Shown: positions 47,693 through 56,975, counted from the first letter of the stretch. The stretch is DNA of 64,000 bases from Parapusillimonas granuli (GCF_013416525.1 NZ_JACCEM010000006.1:248001-312000); one strand, 5' to 3'. The notes: generated by a model not told the origin, from the letters alone. A program made the numbers and translations.

Positions 47693-48364
47693 TTACGCGC
47701 CCGCTTGCGGCGCCGGACCGGGCAGCGCGAACAGGTCGAAGAAGGCCTGCAGGGCCGCGGGGTCCCCCGACAGCGTGAGCTTGCCGGACCGCAGCGCTTC
47801 ATGCAGGTCCGCCTTGCCATACGCGAGCCGCAGCAAGGTCTGTGTATCGGTTGTGGCGCAGGCCCGGGCGTGCTCGTCTTCCCCGCGCCGGACCTTCAGT
47901 TCGCCGCCGCCGGCTTCGACGAGGAATGCCTGGCCTTCGAGCTGCAGCTGGATGCGCAGTTCGCGCCCATGCAGACGCCGGGGACAGGCCAGGGCTTTGA
48001 ATGACAGGACCAGGGCGTCCACCCCCAGCGGCGCGCCGCGGATGAATGCCGGCGACCGCAGCCCCCAGCGCACCAGTTCCATGACCGCGGGCTCCAGTTC
48101 GCGCCCCCAATCGGTGAGCTCGTAGGCCCAGGCGCTGGCGGGAGGAGGCAGCTTGCGGCGCCTGAGCACGAAAGCGGCTTCCAGCTCGCCCAGCCTTTGG
48201 GTGAGCACATTGGGACTGATGCCCGCCAGGCCGGCGCGAAGGTCCGTGAAGCGCTTGGGGCCCAGCAGCAGTTCGCGCACGATGAGCAGCGCCCAGCGCT
48301 CGCCCACGAGATCGAGCGCATGCGCCGCCGCGCAGCCGTCGGAGTAGCTTCGTTTTATTGCCAT
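47693..48364 (-). CDS. HxlR-family regulator with a C-terminal SCP2-like domain
   Basis: A 223-residue protein. Residues 1-100 form a HxlR winged helix with the single family cysteine (SDGCAAAHALDLVGERWALLIVRELLLGPKRFTDLRAGLAGISPNVLTQRL). The remainder is unlike classical ~110-residue HxlR proteins and resembles a sterol-carrier-protein-2-like fold (LELQLQLEGQAFLVEAGGGELKVRRG, ATTDTQTLLRLAYGKADLHEALRSGKLTLSGDPAALQAFF). It could bind a hydrophobic ligand. It diverges from the SnoaL-VOC fusion with a palindrome between them. Confidence 0.85.
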   Translation of the reverse strand: MAIKRSYSDGCAAAHALDLVGERWALLIVRELLLGPKRFTDLRAGLAGISPNVLTQRLGELEAAFVLRRRKLPPPASAWAYELTDWGRELEPAVMELVRWGLRSPAFIRGAPLGVDALVLSFKALACPRRLHGRELRIQLQLEGQAFLVEAGGGELKVRRGEDEHARACATTDTQTLLRLAYGKADLHEALRSGKLTLSGDPAALQAFFDLFALPGPAPQAGA

Positions 48365-48386
48365 GCGTAACAGTATACCACCAAAC

Positions 48387-48420
48387 TCCTAAAAAAAATC
48401 TGTTTAGTTGTTTTTTAGGA
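48387..48420. promoter_or_regulatory. Perfect 10-bp inverted repeat between the HxlR gene and the SnoaL-VOC fusion
   Basis: TCCTAAAAAA (48387-48396) and TTTTTTAGGA (48411-48420) are perfect complements separated by 14 bases, in a strongly AT-rich gap otherwise flanked by GC-rich DNA. Arm and spacer geometry suits a dimeric winged-helix protein, and the position suits control of both divergent genes by the HxlR protein. Confidence 0.7.
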
Positions 48421-48486
48421 CTTCATGATGGTAAATTTGAACCAGGGTGTGGAACCCTCCTCAAATTTTCACGACAGGAGAAGACG

Positions 48487-49434
48487 ATGCACGAGATTGA
48501 CAGCAATACCGCGCGCGGCGAAGTCGAGCGCACGATGAAAACATGGGTCGGCGCGCTCGGCAGGGGCGATGTCCAGGCCATCATGGCGCACTATGCGGAT
48601 GAGGTGCTGGCGTTCGACGCCGTGCAGGCCTTGCAGTTCAAGGGCGCGCAGGCCTATGGGGCGCACTGGAAGGCCTGCATGGAAATGTGCCCGGGCCCCA
48701 TGATCTTCCAATTGCGGGACCCGGTCATACACGTCGCGGGCGATTTCGCTTGCGCCTACGGGCTGATCCGCTGCGGGATGGTCGACGAGCAAGGCAAGGA
48801 ACAGGCCTCATGGATGCGCATGACCTCGGTCTATCGCCGCCAGGGCGATAAATGGCTGATCGAGCACGAGCATTTCTCGGCGCCCTTCGACATGCGGTCC
48901 TGGAAGGCGCTGTTCGATCTCCAGCCGGATGGCGGCGGAGCCGTGAGCCCGATACCGCCGAGCATGAGCGCCGTGACGCCGCACCTGGTGTGCAAGGACG
49001 CGGCCGGCGCCATCGAGTTCTACAAGAAGGCGTTCGACGCCCGGGAAGAATCCAGGCTGCATGGGCCGGACGGCAAAATCGTCCATGCCTGCCTGCGCAT
49101 AGGCGAATCCGCCGTGTTTCTTGCGGAAGAAAACCTGGAATGGGGGGCGCCCGGCCCCAGGCAGCTCAAGGGCACGCCGGTCGGCATCCACCTTTACGTC
49201 CGCGACGTGGATGCCCAGGCGAAGAAACTGGACGAGGCGAGCGCGAAAGCCATGCTGCCGGTGCGCGACATGTTCTGGGGCGACCGCTACGGCGTCTACG
49301 AAGACCCATACGGCCACCGCTGGTCGATCGCCAGCCACGTCAGGGATTTGACGCCGGAGGAAATCGAAGAGGCCGGCCGCAAGATGATCGGCTCTCCGGA
49401 AATGTGCGCGTCATCGCCCCAGCCGGGAGCCTGA
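48487..49434 (+). CDS. SnoaL-like / VOC (PhnB-like) two-domain fusion protein
   Basis: A 315-residue protein. Residues ~1-137 are a SnoaL-like/DUF4440 ketosteroid-isomerase-fold domain (VERTMKTWVGALGRGDVQAIMAHYADEVLAFDA). Residues ~158-300 are a PhnB-type VOC domain (VTPHLVCKDAAGAIEFYKKAFDAREESRLHGPDGKIVHACLRIGESAVFLAEE...YGVYEDPYGHRWSIASHV). Enzyme activity is unknown. A good ACAGGAGAAG ribosome site precedes the ATG. It is very likely under the adjacent HxlR regulator. Confidence 0.9.
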   Translation: MHEIDSNTARGEVERTMKTWVGALGRGDVQAIMAHYADEVLAFDAVQALQFKGAQAYGAHWKACMEMCPGPMIFQLRDPVIHVAGDFACAYGLIRCGMVDEQGKEQASWMRMTSVYRRQGDKWLIEHEHFSAPFDMRSWKALFDLQPDGGGAVSPIPPSMSAVTPHLVCKDAAGAIEFYKKAFDAREESRLHGPDGKIVHACLRIGESAVFLAEENLEWGAPGPRQLKGTPVGIHLYVRDVDAQAKKLDEASAKAMLPVRDMFWGDRYGVYEDPYGHRWSIASHVRDLTPEEIEEAGRKMIGSPEMCASSPQPGA

Positions 49435-49489
49435 GCGATGGAGGCTGGGCGGATCGGTTGTATGCTGACGGTATTTTTGGGAAGAGCAT

Positions 49490-50440
49490 TTGTCCAAGCA
49501 TCCGTCGCTTCTGTCCGCCGCCGGAAACCGCCTGCTGGCCTACGGCTGCCTCGCGCTCAGCATGTCGCTGGTGGGCGCGTACGTGGCGCTCAGCAAGCCT
49601 TTGGCGGCCGTGTTTCCGGTGTTCCTGCTGGGTTGGCTCCGTTTCGGCATAGGCGCCGTGGCCATGCTGCGCTGGATACGAAAGCCCGCCCACGAGCCCG
49701 CGCTTTCCACGCGCACGCGCTGGCTCATCTTCCTGGAGTCCTTCCTAGGCAATTTCCTTTTCACCTTGTGCATGCTGGCCGGCGTCAGCCTGACGTCGGT
49801 CGTTTCCGCGGGCGTGATCCTGTCTTTCATTCCGGCCGCGGTGGCCTTGCTGAGCCGAGTCTTCCTGAAGGAGCGCATCGGCCGGCGCACCTGGGCGGCG
49901 GTGGCCTGCGGCGGGCTGGGCATGCTGATCCTGTCGCTCGCGCAGGCGAAGGCCGCCGGCGCGGGGCAGTCGCCGGCGGATCCGGGCGGCCTGGCCTGGC
50001 TGGGCAATCTGCTGATCTTGGGCGCCGTGTTCTGCGAAGCGTCGTACGCGGTCATCGGGAAGCGGTTGACGGCGGTGATGGGGCCCAAGCGCATCAGCGC
50101 GGTCATCAATCTGTGGGGGTTCGCGCTGATGACGCCTTTGGGCCTTTATGCGGCCCTGAGCTTCGATTTCTTTGCCGTTTCCGGGGCGATGTGGCTGTCG
50201 CTGCTGTTCTATGGGCTGGCGGCCAGCGTGTGGACGGTGTGGCTGTGGATGACGGGGTTGAAGTCGGTCCCGGCGTCGCGGGCGGGAGTGTTCACGGTCA
50301 TGCTGCCGGTGGGCGCCGCCGTGGTGGGCGTGGCGGCGCTGGGCGAGGCGTTCAGCCCCATGCAGCTGCTGGCGTTCGCAATGGCGCTGGCCGGCCTGCT
50401 GCTGGCGACCCTGCCGGCGCGAGCCGTTGCGGATGACTAG
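49490..50440 (+). CDS. Second EamA/DMT-family transporter, TTG start
   Basis: A 316-residue membrane transporter with ten predicted helices in two EamA halves (SMSLVGAYVALSKPLAAVFPVFLLGWLRFG; GNLLILGAVFCEASYAVIGKRL...MLPVGAAVVGVAALGEAFSPMQLLAF). It is not closely similar to the DMT protein at 46780. The TTG at 49490 has GGGAAGAG upstream and gives the best N-terminus; the next ATG would remove the first helix. The gene follows the fusion protein by 55 bases and may be part of the same unit. Confidence 0.88.
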   Translation: MSKHPSLLSAAGNRLLAYGCLALSMSLVGAYVALSKPLAAVFPVFLLGWLRFGIGAVAMLRWIRKPAHEPALSTRTRWLIFLESFLGNFLFTLCMLAGVSLTSVVSAGVILSFIPAAVALLSRVFLKERIGRRTWAAVACGGLGMLILSLAQAKAAGAGQSPADPGGLAWLGNLLILGAVFCEASYAVIGKRLTAVMGPKRISAVINLWGFALMTPLGLYAALSFDFFAVSGAMWLSLLFYGLAASVWTVWLWMTGLKSVPASRAGVFTVMLPVGAAVVGVAALGEAFSPMQLLAFAMALAGLLLATLPARAVADD

Positions 50441-50475
50441 GGCCGGCGCCGCCCGCCTTTTGGCGTGGACGGGCC

Positions 50476-52194
50476 CTAGACGCCACAAGCGTACTCGATG
50501 ATCAGCTGTGCCGATACCGTGCCGTTCCACACATTCTGGTCCAGCCGATAAGCCGCATCCACCATTTCGGGCAGCATTTCCGCCCGATTGAACCAGATCG
50601 CATCGAAACGCTGGTGACCCCGCTCCAGGCTGAGCTTCAGATGCTTGTCCTTCAGCAGCCGCTGCTGCCTGACATAGAAAGTATCGCGGAAAATCGGCGG
50701 CGGGAAGCCCGCGCCCCAGACCTGCTGCTGCAGCAGCCCGGCCACGTCGGCATTGGCATAGCCGGTTTCCAGCGATCCGTCGGTCTCGATGACCGGATCG
50801 AAACTGCTTTTGCCGCTCAGCTCGCGCACCGCCTCATCGAAGCCGCGGGTGAACAGCGCGTAGGCGTCCTCGCGCAGCGTCAGCCCCGCGGCCATGGCGT
50901 GGCCGCCGAACTTCAGGATCGTGCCCGGGTGCCGCTTGGACACCAGGTCCAGCACGTCGCGCAGGTGCACGTCGGGTATGGAGCGGCCCGAACCGCGCAG
51001 CTCGCCGGTGTCCGAACGCGCAAAGGCCAGCGTCGGGCGCCAGTACGTTTCCTTCAGGCGGGAGGCGACCAGGCCGACCACCCCCTGGTGCCATTCCGGG
51101 TGATAGACGCAGACGCTCGCGCCGATGGTCGGCGCGGCGGCCTCCAGGGAGGCCAGGGCCTCTTCGCGCATGGTCGCCTCGATGCCGCGCCTTTCCTGGT
51201 TCATGGCGTCGAGTTCGCGCGCCAGGCGCAGCGCCAGGGCTTCGTCGTCCGTCGTCAGGCAATGGATGCCCAGGCTCATGTCGGCCAGGCGGCCTGCGGC
51301 GTTGATGCGCGGGCCGATGGCGAAGCCCAGATCGAAACCGCTGGCTTGCCGGGGCTCGCGCCCCGCGACGGCGAACAGGGCGCGCACGCCGGCCTGCATG
51401 CGGCCGCTGCGCATTTTCTGCAAGCCCTGGGTGACCAGCAGGCGGTTGTTGGCGTCCAGCTTGACCACGTCGGCCACCGTGCCCAGGGCGACCAGGTCGG
51501 CCAGCTGATCCAGCCGCGGTCCGCCGTCCGAGGGGTAGACGCCGCGCCGGCGCAATTCCGAGCGCAGCGCCAGCATCAGGTAGAAGATCACGCCCACGCC
51601 CGCCAGGTTCTTGGAAGGGAAGCCGCAGCCGGGCTGGTTGGGATTGACGATGGCCAGCGCATCGGGCAGTTCGTCGCCGGGCAGGTGGTGGTCGGTGATG
51701 ACGACGTCCATGCCCGCGAGCCGGGCGGCCTCCACGCCGTCGACGCTGGCGATGCCGTTGTCCACGGTGATCAGCATGTCGGGCTTGCCGGCCGGATGCC
51801 GGACCGCCAGCTCGACCACGGCCGGGGAAAGCCCGTATCCGGTCTCGAACCGGTTCGGCACCAGGAAGTCCACGCGCGCGCCCATGCTGCGCAAGGCGCG
51901 CAGCCCGACGGCGCAGGCCGTCGCGCCGTCGCAGTCGTAGTCGGCGACGATGAGCAGCTTCCTGCCGGACTGGATCGCGTCGGCCAGCACCTTGGCGGCG
52001 CGCTCGGACTGGGTGAGGCTCCCGGGCGGTATCATCGCGGCCCAGTTCAGCATCAGGTCTTGCGCGCATTCGACCCCGCGGGCCGCCCAGAGGCGCGAGA
52101 GCAGGGGATGTATGCCCGCCGCTTCCAGGGCTTTGGCGGCCGCGTGATTGACGGGCCGGGTACTCAGTCGGGGGGTGACCACCATTTTCTCCAT
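50476..52194 (-). CDS. recJ: Single-stranded-DNA exonuclease RecJ
   Basis: A 572-residue 5'-3' exonuclease of recombination and mismatch repair. DHH motifs: LIVADYDCDGATACAVGLRAL, then VVITDHHLPGDELPDALAIVNPNQ. The DHHA1 motif is FGGHAMAAGL, followed by an OB fold. The start is ambiguous between ATG 52194 (MEKMVV) and ATG 52185 (MVVTPRL); both lie inside the 3' end of the RpfE-like gene, so the two are coupled. It is convergent with the DMT gene. Confidence 0.96.
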   Translation of the reverse strand: MEKMVVTPRLSTRPVNHAAAKALEAAGIHPLLSRLWAARGVECAQDLMLNWAAMIPPGSLTQSERAAKVLADAIQSGRKLLIVADYDCDGATACAVGLRALRSMGARVDFLVPNRFETGYGLSPAVVELAVRHPAGKPDMLITVDNGIASVDGVEAARLAGMDVVITDHHLPGDELPDALAIVNPNQPGCGFPSKNLAGVGVIFYLMLALRSELRRRGVYPSDGGPRLDQLADLVALGTVADVVKLDANNRLLVTQGLQKMRSGRMQAGVRALFAVAGREPRQASGFDLGFAIGPRINAAGRLADMSLGIHCLTTDDEALALRLARELDAMNQERRGIEATMREEALASLEAAAPTIGASVCVYHPEWHQGVVGLVASRLKETYWRPTLAFARSDTGELRGSGRSIPDVHLRDVLDLVSKRHPGTILKFGGHAMAAGLTLREDAYALFTRGFDEAVRELSGKSSFDPVIETDGSLETGYANADVAGLLQQQVWGAGFPPPIFRDTFYVRQQRLLKDKHLKLSLERGHQRFDAIWFNRAEMLPEMVDAAYRLDQNVWNGTVSAQLIIEYACGV

Positions 52195-53114
52195 GCTTCT
52201 CGGCTGCCTGGCAGCCATTGTTTCCACTTGTTCCATCCAGGGGCTTCCAGTTCGGCCAGCCGGGTTCTTCCGGTCAATACCAGGCCGGGCATGGGCCGCC
52301 CGGCCAGCGGGCGGAAGACGCGCGTTTCGAGCTCGGACAGCGCCGCCAGCCAGCCTCCCCAGTCTTGCGCGACGGCGAAGGCGAGCAGCGAGCCGTGCAC
52401 CTGGACGTCGTCGCCGGCAGGCGCGTTGCGCAGCTGTTCGCCGCGCCCGCCTCCGTAGAGCCACAGGCTGTTCACCGGCAGCAAGCCCTGCTGGTAGCGC
52501 TGCCGGTTGACCGGGTGGTCGAACCAGAGCATTTGCGTTTCGTTGACGAGCTTGCGCCATGGCCGCGCCTCCATGTCCTGCGGCCACCAGTCGTTCACCG
52601 ATGTCAGGCTGACCAGGAGCGGGCTCGCGCAGCGCGGCGCGAAGGCGGCGGGCGGTTCGACGCGCCAGAAGTCGCCGCCGGCCTCGCGCAGCGTGAAGCC
52701 GGCCTCGGCGAAGCCGGCGCGCACCGATTCGAACAGGGCTACACTCTGTTCGGGAGTGATGGACAATTCCTGTGCGGGCAGCAGCGCCGCGCCGTCGCGC
52801 GCGGGGGATACATGCACCAGCTCGACCAGCCAGACGGCGTCGGCGGGCGCGATGGAAGCATTTTGCAATGCCTGGGCCCGCAGTGGGCCCAGGCCTGTGG
52901 CAAAATTCTGTCCATCTTCAGGCTCGAAGCCGCGGGCCCGCAACTGCCAGAACTCGAACGGCGTACAGCCCGTTCCGGCGGGGTCGGCGTCCAGGATGCG
53001 AGCCCGGGCATGTTCCAGCCAGCCGAACAGGGTCGGGGCGGTTTTTTGAAGATATGGGACCAGCTCGCGCGCTTCGCGCGGATCCGGCAGAGCGCCTGGT
53101 AGTACGATTCGCAT
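52164..53114 (-). CDS. RpfE-like conserved protein upstream of recJ
   Basis: A 316-residue soluble protein resembling the RpfE-type/phosphoglycerate-mutase-like conserved proteins found next to recJ in betaproteobacteria. Recognisable features are TPFEFWQLRARGFEPEDGQNFATGLGPLRAQ, VWLVELVHVSPARDGAALL, and the tryptophan-rich RPWRKLVNETQMLWFDHPVNRQR...NSLWLYGGG. Its biochemical role is not known to me. It overlaps the start of recJ by about 30 bases. Confidence 0.8.
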   Translation of the reverse strand: MRIVLPGALPDPREARELVPYLQKTAPTLFGWLEHARARILDADPAGTGCTPFEFWQLRARGFEPEDGQNFATGLGPLRAQALQNASIAPADAVWLVELVHVSPARDGAALLPAQELSITPEQSVALFESVRAGFAEAGFTLREAGGDFWRVEPPAAFAPRCASPLLVSLTSVNDWWPQDMEARPWRKLVNETQMLWFDHPVNRQRYQQGLLPVNSLWLYGGGRGEQLRNAPAGDDVQVHGSLLAFAVAQDWGGWLAALSELETRVFRPLAGRPMPGLVLTGRTRLAELEAPGWNKWKQWLPGSREAWRKWWSPPD

Positions 53115-53154
53115 TCCTGAATTGTAGTGTCAATGGGAAACGGTGGCTTGAATA

Positions 53155-54423
53155 ATGTCTTATGAATGGTGGATAGGGGCCCGGTACGCCGGCCTGGCGC
53201 GGTCCAGGCGGCGCGGCGGGCGCGGCGACCGCTTCGTGTCGTTCATCGCGGCCAGCTCCATGGCCGGCATCGCCCTGGGCGTGGCCGCGCTCATCGTCGT
53301 GCTGTCGGTCATGAACGGCTTCCAGACCCAGGTGCGCGACCGCATGCTGTCGGTGCTGCCGCACATAGAGCTCTACGTGCCCCGCAACGCGGGCGACGCC
53401 TTGTCGCAGTGGCGGCAGATCGCCGACCGGGCCTCGCGCCACCCGGCGGTCACCGGGACGGCGCCCTTCGTGGCGGCGCAAGGCATGATCGTGCGCGGCG
53501 AAACCCTGGCCGGCGTGCAGGTGCGCGGCATCGATCCGGCGGCGGAAAGCGCGGTCTCGGACATTGCCGGCCAAATGGTCTCGGGCCGCCTGGATGCGCT
53601 CCAGCCCGGGGCGTTCTCGGTGGTGCTGGGCAACCAGCTCGCCGTCAGCCTGGGCGTCGGGGTGGGCGATACCGTCCTGCTGCTGGCGCCGCAAGGCTCG
53701 ATATCGCCGGCCGGCTTCACGCCGCGCATGCGGCAGTTCACGGTGGGCGGCGTCTTTTCCTCCGGCTATTACGAATACGACGCAACGCTTGCCTTCATCA
53801 ACGTCGAGGATGCCGCCAGGGTGTTCCGCGACAGCGGCTCCAGCGGCGTGCGGCTGCGCATCGCCGACATGCAGCAGGCGCCTTTCGTGGCGCGGGAACT
53901 GGCCGCGCTGCTGCCGCCCTACGTCCATGCCCAGGACTGGACGCAGAACAACCGCACCTGGTTTGCCGCCGTGCAGACCGAAAAGCGCATGATGTTCCTG
54001 ATCCTGGCGCTCATCGTGGCGGTCGCCGCCTTCAACCTGCTGTCGTCCCTGGTCATGGCGGTCAAGGACAAGCGCTCCGACATCGCCATCTTGCGCACGA
54101 TAGGCGCGACGCCGCGCGAGATCGCCCGCATCTTCCTGGTGCAGGGCTCGCTGATCGGCGTGGTGGGCACCTTGCTGGGCGTCGGCTTCGGCGCGCTGGT
54201 GGCCTACAACATCGACGTCATCGTGCCGCTCATCGAACGCATGCTGGGCGTGCAGTTCTTGCCGCAGCAAATCTATTTCATCAGCGAATTGCCGTCCAAT
54301 CCCCAGATCGCCGACATCGCCGTCGTGGCCTCGACATCCCTGGCGCTGGCCTTGCTGGCCACTCTGTATCCCAGCTGGCGCGCGTCCAGCCTCCAGCCCG
54401 CCGAGGTGCTGCGCCATGATTGA
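53155..54423 (+). CDS. lolC: Lipoprotein-releasing ABC transporter permease LolC/LolE
   Basis: A 422-residue membrane subunit that releases mature lipoproteins from the inner membrane to LolA. TM1 is near residue 30-55 (FVSFIAASSMAGIALGVAALIVVLSVMNGFQ). A large periplasmic MacB-like domain follows, then three C-terminal helices (MMFLILALIVAVAAFNLLSSLVMAV; GSLIGVVGTLLGVGFGALVAYN; ASTSLALALLATLYPSW). Only one such subunit is present, suggesting a LolF-type homodimer. The divergent gap to the RpfE-like gene is 40 bases. Its stop overlaps lolD by eight bases. Confidence 0.95.
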   Translation: MSYEWWIGARYAGLARSRRRGGRGDRFVSFIAASSMAGIALGVAALIVVLSVMNGFQTQVRDRMLSVLPHIELYVPRNAGDALSQWRQIADRASRHPAVTGTAPFVAAQGMIVRGETLAGVQVRGIDPAAESAVSDIAGQMVSGRLDALQPGAFSVVLGNQLAVSLGVGVGDTVLLLAPQGSISPAGFTPRMRQFTVGGVFSSGYYEYDATLAFINVEDAARVFRDSGSSGVRLRIADMQQAPFVARELAALLPPYVHAQDWTQNNRTWFAAVQTEKRMMFLILALIVAVAAFNLLSSLVMAVKDKRSDIAILRTIGATPREIARIFLVQGSLIGVVGTLLGVGFGALVAYNIDVIVPLIERMLGVQFLPQQIYFISELPSNPQIADIAVVASTSLALALLATLYPSWRASSLQPAEVLRHD

Positions 54424-55132
54424 TCCCGTTCCGGTCCACGCGCTCAGCGCCCGCAACCTCGTCAAGACCTATCACGAAGGCGGCCGCGAAATCCCCGTGC
54501 TGCGCGACGTCAGCCTGCATGTCGACCAGGGCGAAATGGTGGCCATCGTCGGCGCCTCCGGGTCGGGCAAGAGCACTTTGCTGCACACCCTGGGCCTGCT
54601 CGACCGGCCCAATTCCGGCTCGGTCCTGATCAATGGCGAGCCGGTCGACGGCTTGTCCGAAACGCAGCGCAGCCGGCTGCGCAACCGCAGCCTGGGCTTC
54701 GTCTATCAGTTCCATCACCTGCTGGCGGAATTTTCGGCGCTGGACAACGTGGCCATGCCGCTGATCGTGCGGCGCGAAAGCCGCAAAGCCGCGCGCGAAC
54801 AGGCCCAGGCGGTGCTGGAGCAGGTCGGCCTGGCCGAACGCATCGACCACTATCCCGGGCAGCTGTCCGGCGGCGAGCGGCAGCGGGTGGCTCTGGCCCG
54901 CGCCCTGGTGACGCGGCCCAGCTGCGTGCTGGCCGACGAGCCCACGGGCAACCTGGACCGGTACACGGCGGAAAGCATGTTCGAGCTGCTCCGGCGGGTG
55001 AACCGGGAGTTCGGTACGGCGTTTGCTATCGTGACCCACGATCCGGCGCTCGCGGCGCTGGCGCACCGGCAACTGGCCATGGAAAAAGGACGCCTGGTCG
55101 ATCCCGAGACACCGCCGTTGCCGCAGGCATAG
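54416..55132 (+). CDS. lolD: Lipoprotein-releasing ABC transporter ATPase LolD
   Basis: A 238-residue ATPase: Walker A GASGSGKST, Q-loop FVYQFHHLLAEFSALDNVAMP (with the LolD-typical FHHLL), signature LSGGERQR, Walker B CVLADEPTGNLD and switch His in IVTHDPAL. It overlaps lolC and is followed 12 bases later by the TatD-type gene. Confidence 0.96.
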   Translation: MIDPVPVHALSARNLVKTYHEGGREIPVLRDVSLHVDQGEMVAIVGASGSGKSTLLHTLGLLDRPNSGSVLINGEPVDGLSETQRSRLRNRSLGFVYQFHHLLAEFSALDNVAMPLIVRRESRKAAREQAQAVLEQVGLAERIDHYPGQLSGGERQRVALARALVTRPSCVLADEPTGNLDRYTAESMFELLRRVNREFGTAFAIVTHDPALAALAHRQLAMEKGRLVDPETPPLPQA

Positions 55133-55144
55133 CAGAGGAGTCCC

Positions 55145-55975
55145 ATGCTGATCGATACGCATTGCCATCTCGATGCGGCGGAGTTCGCGCACGACCGCAA
55201 GGAAGTCATAGAGCGCGCCGGCGCGGCCGGCGTGGGCGCCATCGTCATCCCCGCCGTCGAGGTCGGCAATTTCGAAGCCGTGCGCTCGCTGGCCCGCTCT
55301 TTCAAGGGCGGCGCCTACGCGCTGGGCATTCATCCCATCTGCGTGCCGCAGGCGCGCGAGCAGGACCTGGAGCGCCTGGAGTCCTGCGTCCAGGCGTCGC
55401 TGGAAGATCCGCGCTTCGTCGCCATCGGGGAAATCGGCCTGGATTTTTTCCTGCCGGCGCTCAAGGAAGACGCCATGCGCGAGAAGCAGGAACGCTTCTA
55501 TGGCGCCCAGCTCGACCTGGCGCGGCGCTATGGGCTGCCGGTGCTGTTGCACGTGCGGCGTTCACAGGATCTGCTGCTGAAGCATTTGCGGCGGCGGCCG
55601 CCGATCGGCGGCATTGCGCACGCCTTCAACGGCAGCCTGCAGCAGGCCCGGCTGTTCATCGAGCACGGGTTCGCGCTGGGCATGGGCGGCGCCATGACGT
55701 TCGCGCGGGCGCTGCAGATCCGCCGGCTGGCGCGGCAACTGCCTTTGCAGGACCTGGTGCTGGAAACCGATGCGCCCGACATTCCGCCCGCCTGGCTGGG
55801 CGGGCCGGGCAAGCCGCCGGCGCGCAACGAGCCGGCTCACGTGGGGCGCATCGCCCAGGCGCTGGCGGAAATCAGGGAAGTGAGCCGCGAAGACGTGGTG
55901 TTCGCCACCGCGGCGAATGCCCGGCGCGTGCTGCCCAGGCTGGCCGGCCATGCGGCGCCGGCCATGGCGGGCTGA
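55145..55975 (+). CDS. TatD-family metal-dependent deoxyribonuclease
   Basis: A 276-residue TIM-barrel hydrolase of the TatD/YcfH group. Metal ligands are visible in DTHCHLDA (His6/His8), GEIGLDFF (Glu), the HVRRSQDLLLKHL and AHAFNGSLQQA histidines, and LETDAPDIPP (Asp). It probably degrades DNA or removes 3' ends; relatives also deacylate D-aminoacyl tRNA. It is the last gene of lolC-lolD-tatD and ends convergently with a Bug gene. Confidence 0.93.
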   Translation: MLIDTHCHLDAAEFAHDRKEVIERAGAAGVGAIVIPAVEVGNFEAVRSLARSFKGGAYALGIHPICVPQAREQDLERLESCVQASLEDPRFVAIGEIGLDFFLPALKEDAMREKQERFYGAQLDLARRYGLPVLLHVRRSQDLLLKHLRRRPPIGGIAHAFNGSLQQARLFIEHGFALGMGGAMTFARALQIRRLARQLPLQDLVLETDAPDIPPAWLGGPGKPPARNEPAHVGRIAQALAEIREVSREDVVFATAANARRVLPRLAGHAAPAMAG

Positions 55976-55976
55976 A

Positions 55977-56975
55977 TCAGTCCACCTTGCCCATTTTCTG
56001 GACCGCCTTGGCGATCGACTGGGAGTCGGTTTTCCAGTAGGCGTCGAAGCCGGCCGAGTCCTGGAATTCCAGCGGGCTGCCCGTCGCCAGCATGGTCTTC
56101 TGGAAATCGGGGCTGGCGGCGATTTTCTGCACCGCGCCGCTGAGCCGCTCGACGGCTTCCGGCGGCGTGGCGGCGGGCACGAAGATGCCCGACCACTGGA
56201 TGAATTTCGCGTCATAGCCCAGTGAGCTCAGGCTGGGGACGTCGGGCATGGATTCCAGCGGCTTGTCGCCCCAGTGCGCCAGGGCGCGCAGTTTGCCCGC
56301 CTTGATCTGTTGCAGCGCGCTGGCGGGGCCGGTCGCCAGCGCCTGGACGTGGCCGCCCAGCAGGGCCGCCACCGCCGGGCCGGCGCCCGTGTAGGGAATG
56401 TGCGACAGCTTCACGTCCGCCGCCTGCGCGAGCATTTCCATGGGCACGTGCATCGTTCCGTAGATGCCCGAGCTGCCATAGGTGATGTCTTGCGGATGCT
56501 TGCGCGCGTCTTCGACGAAGTCCTTGACGGTCTTCCAGGGCGCGTCGGCGCGCACGACCAGCACGGTGGGATCGGCGGTGATGCGGCCGATCGGCTTGAA
56601 CTGGTCGAGCCGGAATGCCGGCTTGCGTTCAAGAATCTTGTCGGCTTCGGGAAGTATGGAAATGGACGACAGGCTCAGCAGGATGGTGTAGCCGTCGGGC
56701 TTGGCGTTGGCGGCATAGCCGATGCCGATGGCGCCGCCCGCGCCGGCCTTGTTCTCGATGACGACGCTTTGGCCCAATTCCCTGGACAGCGCGTCCGCCA
56801 CCGGGCGGGCGACGGTGTCGGCGACGCCGCCGGGCGGGAAGGGCACGATCATGGTGATGGGGCGTTCGGGGTACTGGGCCAGGGCGTGGCCGGACAGCGC
56901 CAGGGCCGCCGTTGCGCAGAATGCCTTGAGCCAGGCCGCGGCGCCGGCTGTCTTCTTGATGGAAAGCTTGTTCAT
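55977..56975 (-). CDS. Bug-family extracytoplasmic receptor paired with an FAH-family hydrolase
   Basis: A 332-residue receptor. The signal peptide MNKLSIKKTAGAAAWLKAFCATAALALSGHALA is followed by QYPERPITMIVPFPPGGVADTVARPVA. The ligand loop is HIPYTGAGPAVAALLGGHVQAL and the C-terminal marks are MPDVPSLSSLGYD and IFVPAATPPEAVERL. It lies 29 bases downstream of the FAH-family gene on the same strand, so the two form an operon under the GntR regulator. Confidence 0.94.
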   Translation of the reverse strand: MNKLSIKKTAGAAAWLKAFCATAALALSGHALAQYPERPITMIVPFPPGGVADTVARPVADALSRELGQSVVIENKAGAGGAIGIGYAANAKPDGYTILLSLSSISILPEADKILERKPAFRLDQFKPIGRITADPTVLVVRADAPWKTVKDFVEDARKHPQDITYGSSGIYGTMHVPMEMLAQAADVKLSHIPYTGAGPAVAALLGGHVQALATGPASALQQIKAGKLRALAHWGDKPLESMPDVPSLSSLGYDAKFIQWSGIFVPAATPPEAVERLSGAVQKIAASPDFQKTMLATGSPLEFQDSAGFDAYWKTDSQSIAKAVQKMGKVD

